DNA of 51,131 nucleotides, taken from Verrucomicrobiota bacterium (lineage in GTDB: Bacteria > Verrucomicrobiota > Verrucomicrobiia > Opitutales > UBA2995). Below the pieces are notes generated by a model. The model saw nothing but the letters and a program-made list of their open reading frames with translations, made no database searches and was not told the origin of the DNA. The DNA is taken from contig JAQBYJ010000032.1 in NCBI GenBank assembly GCA_027622555.1, positions 1 to 51,131 on the forward strand. The letters are read 5' to 3'. Both the position numbers and the translations under genes were made by a program. Shown here one piece after another: positions 27,161 to 36,838 of this stretch (its first letter is position 1; every line of letters begins with the position of its first letter).

Positions 27161-29940
27161 TGTGCCTCGAGCCAGTTGGCTCCGGTTCCTGTGTCCACTA
27201 CAATCGGGACGGAAAGGGGTAGGGCGGCTTGCATGCACGCAACAATCTTTGGCGGAAGAGTATCTCTTTCATCCTGGTGAAGATCGAAGACCAATTCATC
27301 GTGAATCTGTAACAGCATCCGGGTCCTGGTTTGCTCGTTTTCGAGCAGATCCTGGACTTTGTGCATAGCAATTTTTATCATATCTGCCGCGGTTCCCTGA
27401 ATGGGTGTATTGATCGCCACCCGTTCAGCACCAGCGCGGACGGTACCGTTTGCCGAATTGATATCCCGAAGCGGTCGCCGACGACCAAGTAGTGTCTCCA
27501 CGTAACCGTGTTTGCGTGCGTTTTCGATGGTCGATTCCATCAAATCTTTAATTTTGGGATATTGTTTGAAATATTCGTCTATGATGTCCGCGGATTCCGC
27601 ACGCCCAATTCCCAGACGTTGGGCAAGCCCATGTGCGCTGATTCCATAGATGATTCCAAAGTTCACCATTTTTGCAGTTCGACGCATGTCTGGAGTCACC
27701 TCAGTTAAAGCGGTATCGAAAATACGGGCAGCTGTGGCTGAGTGAATATCAAGATTATTGATGAACGCATCCATCATAGCTTCTTCTTTGCTTAGGGCGG
27801 CACAAATCCGGAGCTCTATCTGCGAGTAATCGGCTGCTAGTAGCGTAAATTCCTCACCACCTGCGATAAACGCTTTCCTTATCTCTCGTCCACGTTCTGT
27901 CCGAATCGGGATGTTTTGGAGGTTCGGATTATAAGAATTTAAACGTCCTGTCGCTGTAATGGTTTGATTGTAGGTTGTGTGAATTCGACCCGTGGACGGA
28001 GAGATGAATCCGGGCAAAGTATCAACGTAAGTGTTCTTCAATTTACTCGCACCGCGGTGATCGAGAATGGATTGAACGATTTCATGTTTCGAGGCGAGAC
28101 GAGTGAGGACTTGCTCGTTGGTGGCATATTGGCCGGTCTTGGTTTTCTTTGCTTTTGGATCTAGTTTAAGGATATCAAATAACACCTGGCCCAACTGCTT
28201 GGGCGAATTCAAATTGAAGTCGGTTCCTGCAAGGTCCCTGATCTTTTCGGACAAGCTTTTTATCTCAATTTCCAATTCGGCTGAGAAAGCGATCAATGTC
28301 TCCGGGTCGATGCGAACACCGGTGGCTTCCATTTTTGCCAGGACGGAAATCAACGGTGCTTCCACTTCGTGATACACTTTTTCTTGACCCGTTTCTATCA
28401 GGAGTGGCTCAAGAATCGCCTTAAGTTGAAAAGTAATATCCGCATCTTCAGAGGCATAATCAACGACTTCAGCGAGGGGGATATCGGCCATCGATTTTTG
28501 CTCCTTTCCTTTTTCACCAATGAGCGACGTGATGGAGATCGGTTTATACCCCAACAGGGACTGAGCGAGGAAATCCATGTTATGCCGCTGGTCTGGGTCG
28601 ACCAGGGTATGCACGATCATCGTGTCAAAGAGTGGCCCTTGAACTTGAATACCATGCTGCATCAAAACACTGTAATCGAATTTGATGTTATGGCCGATTT
28701 TTTCAGTGTCCGGATTTATAAATACAGGCCTTAATGCATCGAGGAATTGTTGTTTTTCCTCGTTGTCGGTGGGTATCGAAACGTAATAACCCGTTTTGGG
28801 TTTGTACGAGAATGCCACTCCCAAAAGGTCGGTGGTCAACACATCCAAGCCGGTTGTTTCGGTATCGAAACAAAAGCATGATTGCTGGTTTAGTTCCGCC
28901 ACCAATTGTTCAATGCCCGCGATTGAATCGATCAGTTTATAATCCGGTTTTTCGGATTCGAACGTTTTGAAGACTGCTTCCTCCATTTTTATTTCGTTAT
29001 CTAAAGGCTCATCATCAAAGGACATATCCAATTGGGCGCCCTGTCCTCTACCCGCTATAAATGAGTCACCGAAGAGTCGTTTGCCAATGGCATTGAATTC
29101 CAATTCAACGAACAAAGGTTTCAGGATTTCCGGGTTCGGTTCGTTGAGTTCAAGGTCTTCAATGGAAACATCAATAGGACAATCGGTCCAGATGGTAGCC
29201 AATTTTCTGGATAAACGTGCCTGCTCGGCGAAGTTCTCCAGGTTCTCCCTCTGTTTCCCTTTTAATTTATCTGTGTTGGCTAGAATATTTTCAATGGATC
29301 CAAATTCCTGGATGAGTTTTGCCCCTGTCTTTTGACCAATGCCAGGCACGCCAGGAATGTTGTCGGCGCTGTCACCCCAGAGGCCGAGGAGGTCGATCAC
29401 TTGTTCGGGTGATTCGAGACCAAACTTTTCTTTCACTTCATCCACGCCGAGGATTTCTATGTCTGAACCTTGTCTTCCAGGCTTGTACATAAAAATACCT
29501 GGCTCAACCAACTGTGCAAAATCTTTGTCGGGTGTTACCATGTAGACGTCGAATCCTTCTTTCACATAGCGTTTGGCGATGGTGCCGATGAGGTCGTCAG
29601 CCTCGTAACCGTCTTTTACCAGAGTCGGGATATTAAAGCCCCTGGTTATCTCGTAGACCTTGGGAATGGAAAGCCTCAGATCCTCCGGCATTTCTTCGCG
29701 CTGAGCCTTGTATTTAGGGAAATCGATATGCCTCTGAGTTGGTGCAGACGTATCGAAAGCCACCGCCAAATGCGTCGGATTGCGATTCTTGATCAGGTCC
29801 AGAATCGTGTTAGTGTATCCAAAAACGGCACTCGTGTTAAACCCCTTGGAATTAACAATTGGATTGCGGATGAATGCAAAATGCGCCCGGTAAATGAGCG
29901 CCATGCCGTCGAGTAAGTACAGGGTTTTGTTGGAGGCCAT
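27157..29940 (-). CDS. polA: DNA polymerase I
   Basis: A 927-aa protein with three domains. A 5'-3' exonuclease (1 to about 290) has LDGMALIYRAHFA and GYEADDLIGTIA. A 3'-5' proofreading domain (about 330-530) has all three motifs: CFDTETTGLD, HNIKFDYSVL and YASEDADITF. The polymerase has DYSQIELRI, the KMVNFGIIYG helix-O segment and the IHDELVFDL motif C. It fills gaps and removes RNA primers. Proofreading appears intact, unlike in some bacteria. Confidence 0.97.
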   Translation of the reverse strand: MASNKTLYLLDGMALIYRAHFAFIRNPIVNSKGFNTSAVFGYTNTILDLIKNRNPTHLAVAFDTSAPTQRHIDFPKYKAQREEMPEDLRLSIPKVYEITRGFNIPTLVKDGYEADDLIGTIAKRYVKEGFDVYMVTPDKDFAQLVEPGIFMYKPGRQGSDIEILGVDEVKEKFGLESPEQVIDLLGLWGDSADNIPGVPGIGQKTGAKLIQEFGSIENILANTDKLKGKQRENLENFAEQARLSRKLATIWTDCPIDVSIEDLELNEPNPEILKPLFVELEFNAIGKRLFGDSFIAGRGQGAQLDMSFDDEPLDNEIKMEEAVFKTFESEKPDYKLIDSIAGIEQLVAELNQQSCFCFDTETTGLDVLTTDLLGVAFSYKPKTGYYVSIPTDNEEKQQFLDALRPVFINPDTEKIGHNIKFDYSVLMQHGIQVQGPLFDTMIVHTLVDPDQRHNMDFLAQSLLGYKPISITSLIGEKGKEQKSMADIPLAEVVDYASEDADITFQLKAILEPLLIETGQEKVYHEVEAPLISVLAKMEATGVRIDPETLIAFSAELEIEIKSLSEKIRDLAGTDFNLNSPKQLGQVLFDILKLDPKAKKTKTGQYATNEQVLTRLASKHEIVQSILDHRGASKLKNTYVDTLPGFISPSTGRIHTTYNQTITATGRLNSYNPNLQNIPIRTERGREIRKAFIAGGEEFTLLAADYSQIELRICAALSKEEAMMDAFINNLDIHSATAARIFDTALTEVTPDMRRTAKMVNFGIIYGISAHGLAQRLGIGRAESADIIDEYFKQYPKIKDLMESTIENARKHGYVETLLGRRRPLRDINSANGTVRAGAERVAINTPIQGTAADMIKIAMHKVQDLLENEQTRTRMLLQIHDELVFDLHQDERDTLPPKIVACMQAALPLSVPIVVDTGTGANWLEAH

Positions 29941-30070
29941 GAGACAGAATTTTCAACAACCCTAGCAGTGCTGATCCATAGTTAAAGCGGAATTCTCGCC
30001 CTTGTAACAATTGTGCGTATCGCTTAAAAGATTTACGGACGGACTAAGGCTCTGGTAAAGGAGGGAGCAA

Positions 30071-30841
30071 ATGAAGGATGGGTTGTACAGCGGACTGGAT
30101 GCGGATTTCTATGATGAGCTACTGGATGGGGAAATAGATGATTTGCCGTTTTGGCGCAGCTTAATGGGTGAGCCCGGTTTGCGTGCGCTTGAGGTTGGTT
30201 GTGGAACGGGGCGCATTTTGATACCGCTTTTGAAAGAGGGGTTTCATGTGGATGGGATGGACAATTCGGCGAATATGGTTCGACTACTCCGGGAGAAGAC
30301 CTCTGAGCAAACCCTCAAGACTGACATTCGAATTCAGCGCATGGAAGAGCTCGATATGGGGAAACGCTACTCGCTTATTTTTATACCCGGGTTCTCTTTG
30401 CAAATGGTCGCTTCCCGAAAATTGCTCATAGAATCCTTACTTCGGTTTCACCAACATTTGGAGCCTGGAGGTCGATTGGCCGTCTCTTTGTTTTTCCCCT
30501 GGGAAGAAATGGAGAATGATCATCCTGGAGATTGGCATTTACGAAAGAAAGTGAAACGAAGAGACGGTTCGAAGCTCACGTGCCACCAATCTTCGGCCAT
30601 CGACCTCGAAAAACAGACCCTGTTGGTAAAGAACCGATATACCTTGTCTGATAGGTCTGGAAATGAACTTCGCGAAGAGTTTCGCGACCTTCGCCTCCTC
30701 TGGTTTTATCCTCATGAGTTACACTTGCTACTACAGAAAACAGGCTTTGAACTGTTGGAAACTTTTGCTGATTTCAGAAATGAACCTTTGGATGAAAATA
30801 CGCCGCACGCTGTGTTTCTGGCGAGGAAAAGAGACGATTAG
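30071..30841 (+). CDS. SAM-dependent methyltransferase, class I
   Basis: A 256-aa protein with motif I LEVGCGTGRILIPLL (residues about 41-55) and a following acidic residue in HVDGMDNSANM. The C-terminal region reads HELHLLLQKTGFELLETF as in generic class I methyltransferases. The acceptor is not known. A good ribosome site GGAGGGAG precedes the ATG. It lies 6 bp upstream of the ABC-F gene, so the two are probably one transcript. Confidence 0.88.
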   Translation: MKDGLYSGLDADFYDELLDGEIDDLPFWRSLMGEPGLRALEVGCGTGRILIPLLKEGFHVDGMDNSANMVRLLREKTSEQTLKTDIRIQRMEELDMGKRYSLIFIPGFSLQMVASRKLLIESLLRFHQHLEPGGRLAVSLFFPWEEMENDHPGDWHLRKKVKRRDGSKLTCHQSSAIDLEKQTLLVKNRYTLSDRSGNELREEFRDLRLLWFYPHELHLLLQKTGFELLETFADFRNEPLDENTPHAVFLARKRDD

Positions 30842-30847
30842 GCGAGT

Positions 30848-32791
30848 ATGATTGAGTTAGAAAATGTTTCGCTCCGATACGGACCGAAAGTGATCTTCAA
30901 TGAGGTCGGCGTAGTAATCAACGCTCGGGATCGAATCGGCTTGGTTGGTTCCAATGGCGCTGGCAAAACAACACTGATCAAATCGCTTCTCGGAAAAACG
31001 GAAGTCGATGCTGGACGGATCGAAATGGCCAAGTTTGTCAGCCTCGGCTACCTACCTCAGGACGGCGTTTCCATCTCAGGCCTTCCGTTACTCCAGGAAG
31101 TTGAAGAGGCATTTGAGACTGTGATCGAAATCCGCGAGCATTTGGAGCAAGCCAATCACCAATTGGATGGCCTTTCTCCCGAGACGGAGGAATACCATGA
31201 TCTTCTGGAGCTTATGGGCGGATGGGAACACGAACTCGAGATGCACGAATCTCATAAAGTGAAAAGTAAGGTGGAGTCCGTCTTATTGGGACTTGGATTC
31301 CAGATGTCCGATATGGAGCGTCCGACTGACGAATTTAGCGGTGGATGGAAAATGCGGATTGCTTTGGCCAGGCTTCTTTTAAAGCAGCCCTCACTACTAT
31401 TGCTTGATGAGCCAACGAATCATTTGGATATTGAGTCGCTTCAATGGCTTGAGAATTATTTGAAATCCTACGAAGGGGCACTGCTCATTGTATCGCACGA
31501 CCGGGCATTTTTGGATACGCTTTGCACCAAGGTCTTCGCTCTATCAATGGGACGGTTGGATGTATATGCGGGGAATTATTCTTACTTTGAATCTGAGAGC
31601 GCGGTACGCATTGAGTTGCTGGGAAAGGCTCATGCAAATCAGCAGCGTAAGATTGAAAAAACCGAGCGCTTTATTGAACGATTTCGTTATAAAAGTTCCA
31701 AGGCAAAACAGGTGCAAAGTAGAGTCAAGGCACTGGACAAGGTAGAGCGCATTCAGATCGAGAATACTGAGAAACAAATAAACTTTTCCTTCCTTTCTCC
31801 ACCACGATCAGGGCAAAAAGTGCTGGAAGTCTCTGGCCTGCATAAGAGCTATGGAGAATTGAAAGTGCTTGCGGGAATCGACTTCTCTCTGGAAAGGGAA
31901 GACCGGGTAGCAGTTGTTGGAGTTAATGGTGCCGGGAAGTCGACACTGGTGCGTATCATCGCAGGAGAAGAACCGTTTCAGGAAGGGGAGTTTCAACTTG
32001 GACACAATGTCGTGCCTGCTTATTTTGCTCAGCACCAGGCGGATATTCTGGACGAGGAAGATACTGCCTTGAGTGTGGTTGAGCGGGCGTCACCTGCGGG
32101 TGAAGTCGGTCGAGCTCGATCCATCCTGGGATCATTTTTATTTGAGGGAGATGACGTGTTCAAGAAGGTGGGCGTGCTTTCAGGCGGTGAGCGGAACCGC
32201 CTCGCTTTGGCCAAGATTCTTTTAGCGCGTTCCAACTTTCTGATTCTTGATGAACCAACCAATCACTTGGATATGGCTTCGAAAGATCGATTGCAGTCGG
32301 CATTGGCGGATTACTCCGGGACCATGATGATAGTATCCCATGATCGGGATTTTTTGGAGCCTCTGGTTACCAAAGTATTGGAAGTGTCGCAGAATTCAAT
32401 TCGGTGGTATTATGGTAGCTTGTCTCATTATCTGCAAAAAAAGGAGGAGGAAGCCTTGGCTCATTCTTCGACAGTTACTGTTTCGTCCTCCGATTTGAAT
32501 ACAGGCCTGAATTCGAAGGAACGTCGGCAACACAATGCCCGGATTCGCGAGAAATTAAAACCGCAAAAGCAGCTTATCGATACGTGTGAGCAGCAAATTG
32601 CGAGCTTGGAGCTGGTTGTTGCGAAGTTGGAGGAGAAAATGAAAGCCCCGGAGTTTTTCAAACTCGGCGATGAAACGAAGGAAGCAATGACTAAGTATGA
32701 CGCTTCAAAACTAAAAATTGAGCGACTCCTCGAAGAGTGGGAATCTGCCACAGATGCGTTGGCTAACTATGAGAAGGATCTGTTGAAATGA
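30848..32791 (+). CDS. ABC-F family ATPase (Uup/YheS-like)
   Basis: A 647-aa protein with two ATPase cassettes and no membrane domain. Cassette one has Walker A GSNGAGKTT (34-42), signature FSGGWKMRIALA and LLLDEPTNHLD. Cassette two has GVNGAGKST near 360, LSGGERNRLALA and LILDEPTNHLD. An inter-domain linker with basic/helical composition (about 240-330) and a C-terminal coiled-coil (about 540-645) follow. ABC-F proteins act on the ribosome to resolve stalling or on DNA structures (Uup). Confidence 0.93.
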   Translation: MIELENVSLRYGPKVIFNEVGVVINARDRIGLVGSNGAGKTTLIKSLLGKTEVDAGRIEMAKFVSLGYLPQDGVSISGLPLLQEVEEAFETVIEIREHLEQANHQLDGLSPETEEYHDLLELMGGWEHELEMHESHKVKSKVESVLLGLGFQMSDMERPTDEFSGGWKMRIALARLLLKQPSLLLLDEPTNHLDIESLQWLENYLKSYEGALLIVSHDRAFLDTLCTKVFALSMGRLDVYAGNYSYFESESAVRIELLGKAHANQQRKIEKTERFIERFRYKSSKAKQVQSRVKALDKVERIQIENTEKQINFSFLSPPRSGQKVLEVSGLHKSYGELKVLAGIDFSLEREDRVAVVGVNGAGKSTLVRIIAGEEPFQEGEFQLGHNVVPAYFAQHQADILDEEDTALSVVERASPAGEVGRARSILGSFLFEGDDVFKKVGVLSGGERNRLALAKILLARSNFLILDEPTNHLDMASKDRLQSALADYSGTMMIVSHDRDFLEPLVTKVLEVSQNSIRWYYGSLSHYLQKKEEEALAHSSTVTVSSSDLNTGLNSKERRQHNARIREKLKPQKQLIDTCEQQIASLELVVAKLEEKMKAPEFFKLGDETKEAMTKYDASKLKIERLLEEWESATDALANYEKDLLK

Positions 32792-33012
32792 CACCCGTTC
32801 CAGTTTTTTGGTAATCCTGGGAGTACATCCGGATCGATTGGGATGGAACCCTGGTATGAAGTGAAATCAGGTTCGTTTGGAGGAAATGTCTGTCATTACC
32901 TGCATTTCAAGTCGTAAAGTCTCCCTAAATGACCGTCAAAAACTGCTTGTGAAACCTGCTTGAATTTCTGCGGTCAATCCCCATTGTAGCCCCTTTATTA
33001 ATTGTTAGGCCT

Positions 33013-33558
33013 ATGAAATTAATCCAATTATTATCTCTTTTCACACTTTGCGTCTCTTTAGCAACCCTCGCGCAGGGACAACAAAAAACCGGTTTCGTCA
33101 GCACTGAAGCTATCATTGCCCTGCTACCAGTAACGCAGAAAGCCAATGATGAGCTTCGGGAGATGCAGACTAAGTTCCTGACTCAAGGGCAGGCGATGAA
33201 TGATGAAATGAAAGCGAAATACGACGCACTGGTTGCTCAAAATCAAGCTGGAACGCTTTCAGACAACATGAAGCAACTCGGGCAGCAGGAGATGGCTCAG
33301 CTCCAACAGGATCTGAATGATCACCAGCAGCAAATGCAGGATACGCTAACCAAGCGTAGAACCGTACTCTTCAAGCCGATTCTTAATCAAGTTCAGGAAA
33401 CGATTCAAAAAGTAGCCAAAGCACAAAATTATGATGTGGTGTTCGATATCCAGGAAGCTGGAATCCTGTATGCTACGAACGATTTCAACCTCACCAAGGC
33501 GGTATTACTCGACTTGGGCGTTGATCCCGCGACCATAGCTAAAGTTGAGGAAAAGTAA
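33013..33558 (+). CDS. OmpH/Skp-like periplasmic chaperone
   Basis: A 181-aa protein with a signal peptide (about 1-21) followed by KTGFVSTEAIIALLPVTQKA, a long Gln/Met-rich helical region (about 45-130) that would form the Skp tentacles, and a C-terminal beta segment NYDVVFDIQEAGILYA. The family binds unfolded outer-membrane proteins. It stands alone here rather than beside bamA. Confidence 0.9.
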   Translation: MKLIQLLSLFTLCVSLATLAQGQQKTGFVSTEAIIALLPVTQKANDELREMQTKFLTQGQAMNDEMKAKYDALVAQNQAGTLSDNMKQLGQQEMAQLQQDLNDHQQQMQDTLTKRRTVLFKPILNQVQETIQKVAKAQNYDVVFDIQEAGILYATNDFNLTKAVLLDLGVDPATIAKVEEK

Positions 33559-33580
33559 GAGACTCTTTTAAATTTTCTTG

Positions 33581-33613
33581 AGGCCGGATGTTTTCGAACC
33601 TCCGGCCTTTTTT
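33581..33613 (+). terminator. Intrinsic terminator after the OmpH/Skp gene
   Basis: An 8-bp stem AGGCCGGA / TCCGGCCT with a 12-nt loop, followed by TTTTTATT, 22 bp after the stop codon. Confidence 0.88.
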
Positions 33614-33637
33614 ATTCCAACATCAAATTGGTATTGG

Positions 33638-34267
33638 TCAGACAATCCCAAGGGCCCGAACCGGACTTCCATCACCTCCGGTCAACTTCAAGGGTAGGGC
33701 GATAAACTCGAAGCGATCCTGTTTTATCCTGTGAAGGTTTTTTAAACTCTCCACTATGGTTATGTTAGCGCCAAGGAGAATCCTGTGAATCTCCGTGACT
33801 TCTCGAATATCATTCACGTCAGCTACCGAAGGGGGTTCGACTCCAAGTAGAGCAATCTTTTTTTCCACAAACCATTCCGCGAGAGCTTTACTGATTCTGG
33901 GAAGGTCGTCTCTAAAGGTGTCCGTGCCAAAGTATTTTTCCCAGCCAGTCTTCAAAATAACTCGATCTCCGGCTTGGATTTTATCCACATAGTCCCCGAG
34001 GTCCGCAATTGTGTGAAGCTGCCTGGCTTGAACTTCGCCCAAGTCTATTAACCAAGCCGGTCCCATACACACTTCTAGTGGTGTGTTGTCGATGGTATCG
34101 CCACCGTCGATAAAATGTTTGGGTGCATCCATATGGGTGTTCGAATGTGAATACAGATGCCAGGTGCGCGCGTTCCATCCATTTTTGGTGATGGTCATAC
34201 TATCTTCGTAATCTATGCCACGATCTCCTTTGGTAACGGCGTGGGTAAGGTCTACAATTTGGGTCAT
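33638..34267 (-). CDS. Cyclase-family metal hydrolase (kynurenine formamidase-like)
   Basis: A 209-aa protein of the cyclase family (Zn or Mn hydrolases). The metal-binding motif is SHSNTHMDAPKHF near residues 39-51 and the C-terminal half contains LLGVEPPSV, typical of the family. Members cleave formamides, lactones or other small amides. It is the last gene of a three-gene minus-strand operon (5 bp after the GntR gene) in a sugar-acid locus, so a lactone or cyclic acid substrate is plausible, but that is inference from context. Confidence 0.88.
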   Translation of the reverse strand: MTQIVDLTHAVTKGDRGIDYEDSMTITKNGWNARTWHLYSHSNTHMDAPKHFIDGGDTIDNTPLEVCMGPAWLIDLGEVQARQLHTIADLGDYVDKIQAGDRVILKTGWEKYFGTDTFRDDLPRISKALAEWFVEKKIALLGVEPPSVADVNDIREVTEIHRILLGANITIVESLKNLHRIKQDRFEFIALPLKLTGGDGSPVRALGIV

Positions 34268-34272
34268 ACTTT

Positions 34273-34956
34273 TTAGGCGTAGTGCGATTTGAATACTCCG
34301 AGATGATCCCGAGCCATCTTCCTGGCTTCTCGTGTGTTTCCTGATTCTATAGCTGTAAAGAGGTCGTTGTGCTTGGTAAGAATTAGCCTTCTTTGTTCCT
34401 CGGCGTTTGCATGCAATTTCATTATCGGTTGCAACTGATCTCGAATGACCGCGTGCATCTGGCGGAAAAAGCGGTTGCCTGCAGCTATAGCAATCAACTC
34501 ATGAAATTCCAGATCGAGTGAGCCGAACTTATCGCCATCATGCAGGGATGCTTCCGCATCTCTAAGATTGATTTTTAATGCTTTGAGGTCTTCCTCGCTT
34601 CTTCGTACCGCTGCCAGGCCCGCGATTTCTACCTCAAGAGTGATCCTCGCTTCATAGAGATCTCCCCGCGCTTGGGTATCTAAATTTGCCTGAAGGGGTA
34701 AAAACACATTTCTGAGCGACTCCATATTCACGGTCTGGGATACCCGCGTGGTTTTCCCATGTTGGGTATCGATCACACCGATTGCGTTCAAGCGCGCCAA
34801 TCCTTCTCGTAAACTAAAACGACTTACACCCAGCTGTTTTTGCAAAGTACGTTCACTCGGCAACGGATCACCAGCTTGAAGTTCACCGCTCTTAATCTTT
34901 TCTTTAAAATAGTGAAAAATAACCTCTGAAGCTGATATGCGTATTTCTGTGGTCAT
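34273..34956 (-). CDS. GntR-family regulator, FadR subfamily (FCD domain)
   Basis: A 227-aa regulator. The winged helix-turn-helix at residues about 8-70 has GDPLPSERTLQKQLGVSR and SLREGLARL. The FCD effector domain (about 95-220) has the D-x3-H pattern in SLDLEFHELIAIAAGNRFF and the later H in KHNDLFTAIESG. FCD regulators bind sugar acids or other organic acids through a metal site. It is encoded 6 bp after the oxidoreductase. The palindrome at 36033-36047 is its likely operator. Confidence 0.93.
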   Translation of the reverse strand: MTTEIRISASEVIFHYFKEKIKSGELQAGDPLPSERTLQKQLGVSRFSLREGLARLNAIGVIDTQHGKTTRVSQTVNMESLRNVFLPLQANLDTQARGDLYEARITLEVEIAGLAAVRRSEEDLKALKINLRDAEASLHDGDKFGSLDLEFHELIAIAAGNRFFRQMHAVIRDQLQPIMKLHANAEEQRRLILTKHNDLFTAIESGNTREARKMARDHLGVFKSHYA

Positions 34957-34962
34957 GTTTTC

Positions 34963-36000
34963 TTAGAGGTTAACGACTTGGTTGGTAGCAGAGGATTCAT
35001 AACAAGCTTCGACCAAAGAAAGGGTTTTGAGATAATCTTCCACTTCACTGTCGAACGGCAGGTCGTTTAAAAGCTGTTCAACAAAATGTCTTTGCAGGTG
35101 AAAACAGCAGTCACTGGCGAAGTTAATTCGTGGATGCTCATACGAAACGGTCTGGGTAAGCCCGCCTAACGGCTTGAAGGTCAGATCACCTGCCAGATCC
35201 ATTTGCAGATGTCCCTCGGACCCATCGATCCGCATAACACCAAAGGTAAATCGTGCGTCATCGGTTTCGGCTTCATTATATCGATTTGCGTCAAGCGTTG
35301 CAGTTGCCCCACTGGAAAAATTGCAGATAACGATTCCACTATCCTCTCCCGCTATTACTGGATTTCGTTTATTCAACTTTGCATAGAGTGAGCTGACTTC
35401 TCCACCGAGGTAGCGAAAGGTATCCAGAAAATGCACTCCTGTTTCAAACATGAGCAATTTTGGATAGTCCCTAAAATAGGGTTGCCGGTCCAGGTAGGCA
35501 TTGTCTCCCCATCCGTCGCCGACCCGCATTCGGAAATGAATACTAAACAACTCCCCCAGCTTCCCTTCATCCATCAGGGCCTTGATTTTGCGATACCAGG
35601 GTTGCCAACGCCAATTTTCGTGTACCATGAATCGTGCTTCTGTTGATTGAAGCAAGCCAACCAGCTGGACAGATTCCTCATAACTAGGCGTTAGGGGCTT
35701 TTGGCAAATCATGTGGATATTTCGTTTGGCCAGGTATTTGCAAATCTCCAGATGAGTGGGAGGAGGAGTAATGATATCGACGAAATCCGGCTTTTCCTCA
35801 TCAACCATTTCCTTCCAATCCGAATAAAATCGAGGGATACCGTATTGGGCGCATTTTTCTTTAGCTTTATCTACGGAACGATTGCATGCCGCGACTATGG
35901 TGACCTCCGGAATGCGGGTCCAAGCCTCATATTGAAACTGACTGAAATATCCTGCACCTATTATGGCTACGCGCAGGGGTTGGGTTGGTGATACTGACAT
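34963..36000 (-). CDS. Gfo/Idh/MocA-family NAD(P)-dependent oxidoreductase
   Basis: A 345-aa protein. The N-terminal Rossmann domain is marked by VAIIGAGYFSQFQ; the catalytic Lys region is QKPLTPSYEES (usually EKP), and the C-terminal substrate domain has ETGVHFLDTFRYLGG with the conserved His. Substrates in the family include inositols, sugars and sugar acids. It is first in the oxidoreductase-GntR-cyclase operon, 33 bp downstream of the operator-like palindrome. Confidence 0.92.
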   Translation of the reverse strand: MSVSPTQPLRVAIIGAGYFSQFQYEAWTRIPEVTIVAACNRSVDKAKEKCAQYGIPRFYSDWKEMVDEEKPDFVDIITPPPTHLEICKYLAKRNIHMICQKPLTPSYEESVQLVGLLQSTEARFMVHENWRWQPWYRKIKALMDEGKLGELFSIHFRMRVGDGWGDNAYLDRQPYFRDYPKLLMFETGVHFLDTFRYLGGEVSSLYAKLNKRNPVIAGEDSGIVICNFSSGATATLDANRYNEAETDDARFTFGVMRIDGSEGHLQMDLAGDLTFKPLGGLTQTVSYEHPRINFASDCCFHLQRHFVEQLLNDLPFDSEVEDYLKTLSLVEACYESSATNQVVNL

Positions 36001-36032
36001 GAAAGTAACTACTTAAGGCCGAACAAGCTACG

Positions 36033-36047
36033 ACTGGTCAGACCAGT
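36033..36047. promoter_or_regulatory. Candidate GntR/FadR-type operator
   Basis: A perfect palindrome ACTGGTCAGACCAGT centred on A36040. The core TGGT-N3-ACCA is the established half-site pattern for FadR-subfamily GntR proteins, one of which is encoded in the operon that starts 33 bp away at 36000. Its position between promoter and start codon suggests autorepression. Confidence 0.8.
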
Positions 36048-36279
36048 TTGTCAACGGCTATGCCATTGTTGTTCCTTGTCTGCTGAAGTCGACAGATAAT
36101 TTTTATATTTCCTGAGATTCCTGAGTCAGAGTTCGTTTTATTGTTGGGTCCATGGGCTACAAAAAACCGGGAAAATAAAAATTTTAACCCTTTTTCTGTT
36201 TTTTTTGAACGGATTACTAAGAAGCACGTCTATGTATTCAATAAAGTTCATAGTTTAGTTTCGTTTGTAGTTTGTTGTT

Positions 36280-36317
36280 ACGGCGTCCGGTGGTTACGGG
36301 CGCCGTTTCTTTTTCCT
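36280..36317 (+). terminator. Terminator-like hairpin with no obvious upstream gene
   Basis: A 10-bp stem ACGGCGTCCG / CGGGCGCCGT (one G-U pair) with a 7-nt loop, then TTTCTTTTT. The T-run is on the plus strand only. No protein gene precedes it on this strand, so it may end a short untranslated RNA or act as an attenuator before the DoxX-like gene. Confidence 0.6.
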
Positions 36318-36444
36318 CAAGTTCCTGATAAATCCGGCCTATTTCCGCTGAATAATTTGTTTCCGGAGTTCCTGTGGGAATGAAAGATCGGTTTCAAAGC
36401 TCTCAATTGCGCGTTCTTCTTACTAACCCCAATCCATACACTCC

Positions 36445-36819
36445 ATGAATAAAGTTACTCTGGTAATTCGCATTCTCCTCGGCCTTATGTTGGCTGTTTT
36501 CGGTCTTAATAAATTTGTGCATTTTCTTCCGGCTTTAGAAATGCATGGAGACGCAGCTGTTTATATGGGAGGCCTTGCGGCTTCAAAATTCACATTTCCA
36601 GTGATCGGAATTATTGAAGTGGGCGTCGGAATGGGTCTCTTATTTAACAAATATGTTCCTTTGGCTCTCGTTCTGTTAGCTCCCATTAGCGTAAACATAC
36701 TCTTGTATCATTTGATTCTGGATCTTCCCAATATGGCGGTTGGCACCGTTGTTTTTGCTTTCAATCTGATACTGCTGTTTGCAAATAAGAAATCATACGG
36801 TTCGCTCCTGACTGCATAA
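36445..36819 (+). CDS. DoxX-like small membrane protein
   Basis: A 124-aa protein with four hydrophobic segments (about residues 6-25, 43-63, 70-92 and 97-118). The segments VIRILLGLMLAVFGLNKF and VIGIIEVGVGMGLLF are typical of DoxX/SURF4-like proteins, whose biochemical role is unsettled. It is followed by a terminator, so it appears monocistronic. Confidence 0.8.
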   Translation: MNKVTLVIRILLGLMLAVFGLNKFVHFLPALEMHGDAAVYMGGLAASKFTFPVIGIIEVGVGMGLLFNKYVPLALVLLAPISVNILLYHLILDLPNMAVGTVVFAFNLILLFANKKSYGSLLTA

Positions 36820-36838
36820 TTTTTGCACAGTTTCTATC

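Larger units (their letters stand above)
36001..36444. other. Intergenic region with operator palindrome and orphan hairpin
   Basis: About 440 bp between the minus-strand regulator operon and the DoxX-like gene. It holds the operator palindrome (36033-36047), an AT-rich tract at 36160-36205 and the terminator-like hairpin at 36280-36317. An 80-codon frame at 36141-36383 shows no family features. Confidence 0.6.

Noticed and set aside
36141-36383. 80-codon frame across the orphan hairpin
   Set aside because: No ribosome site or family features, and a terminator-like stem lies inside it.
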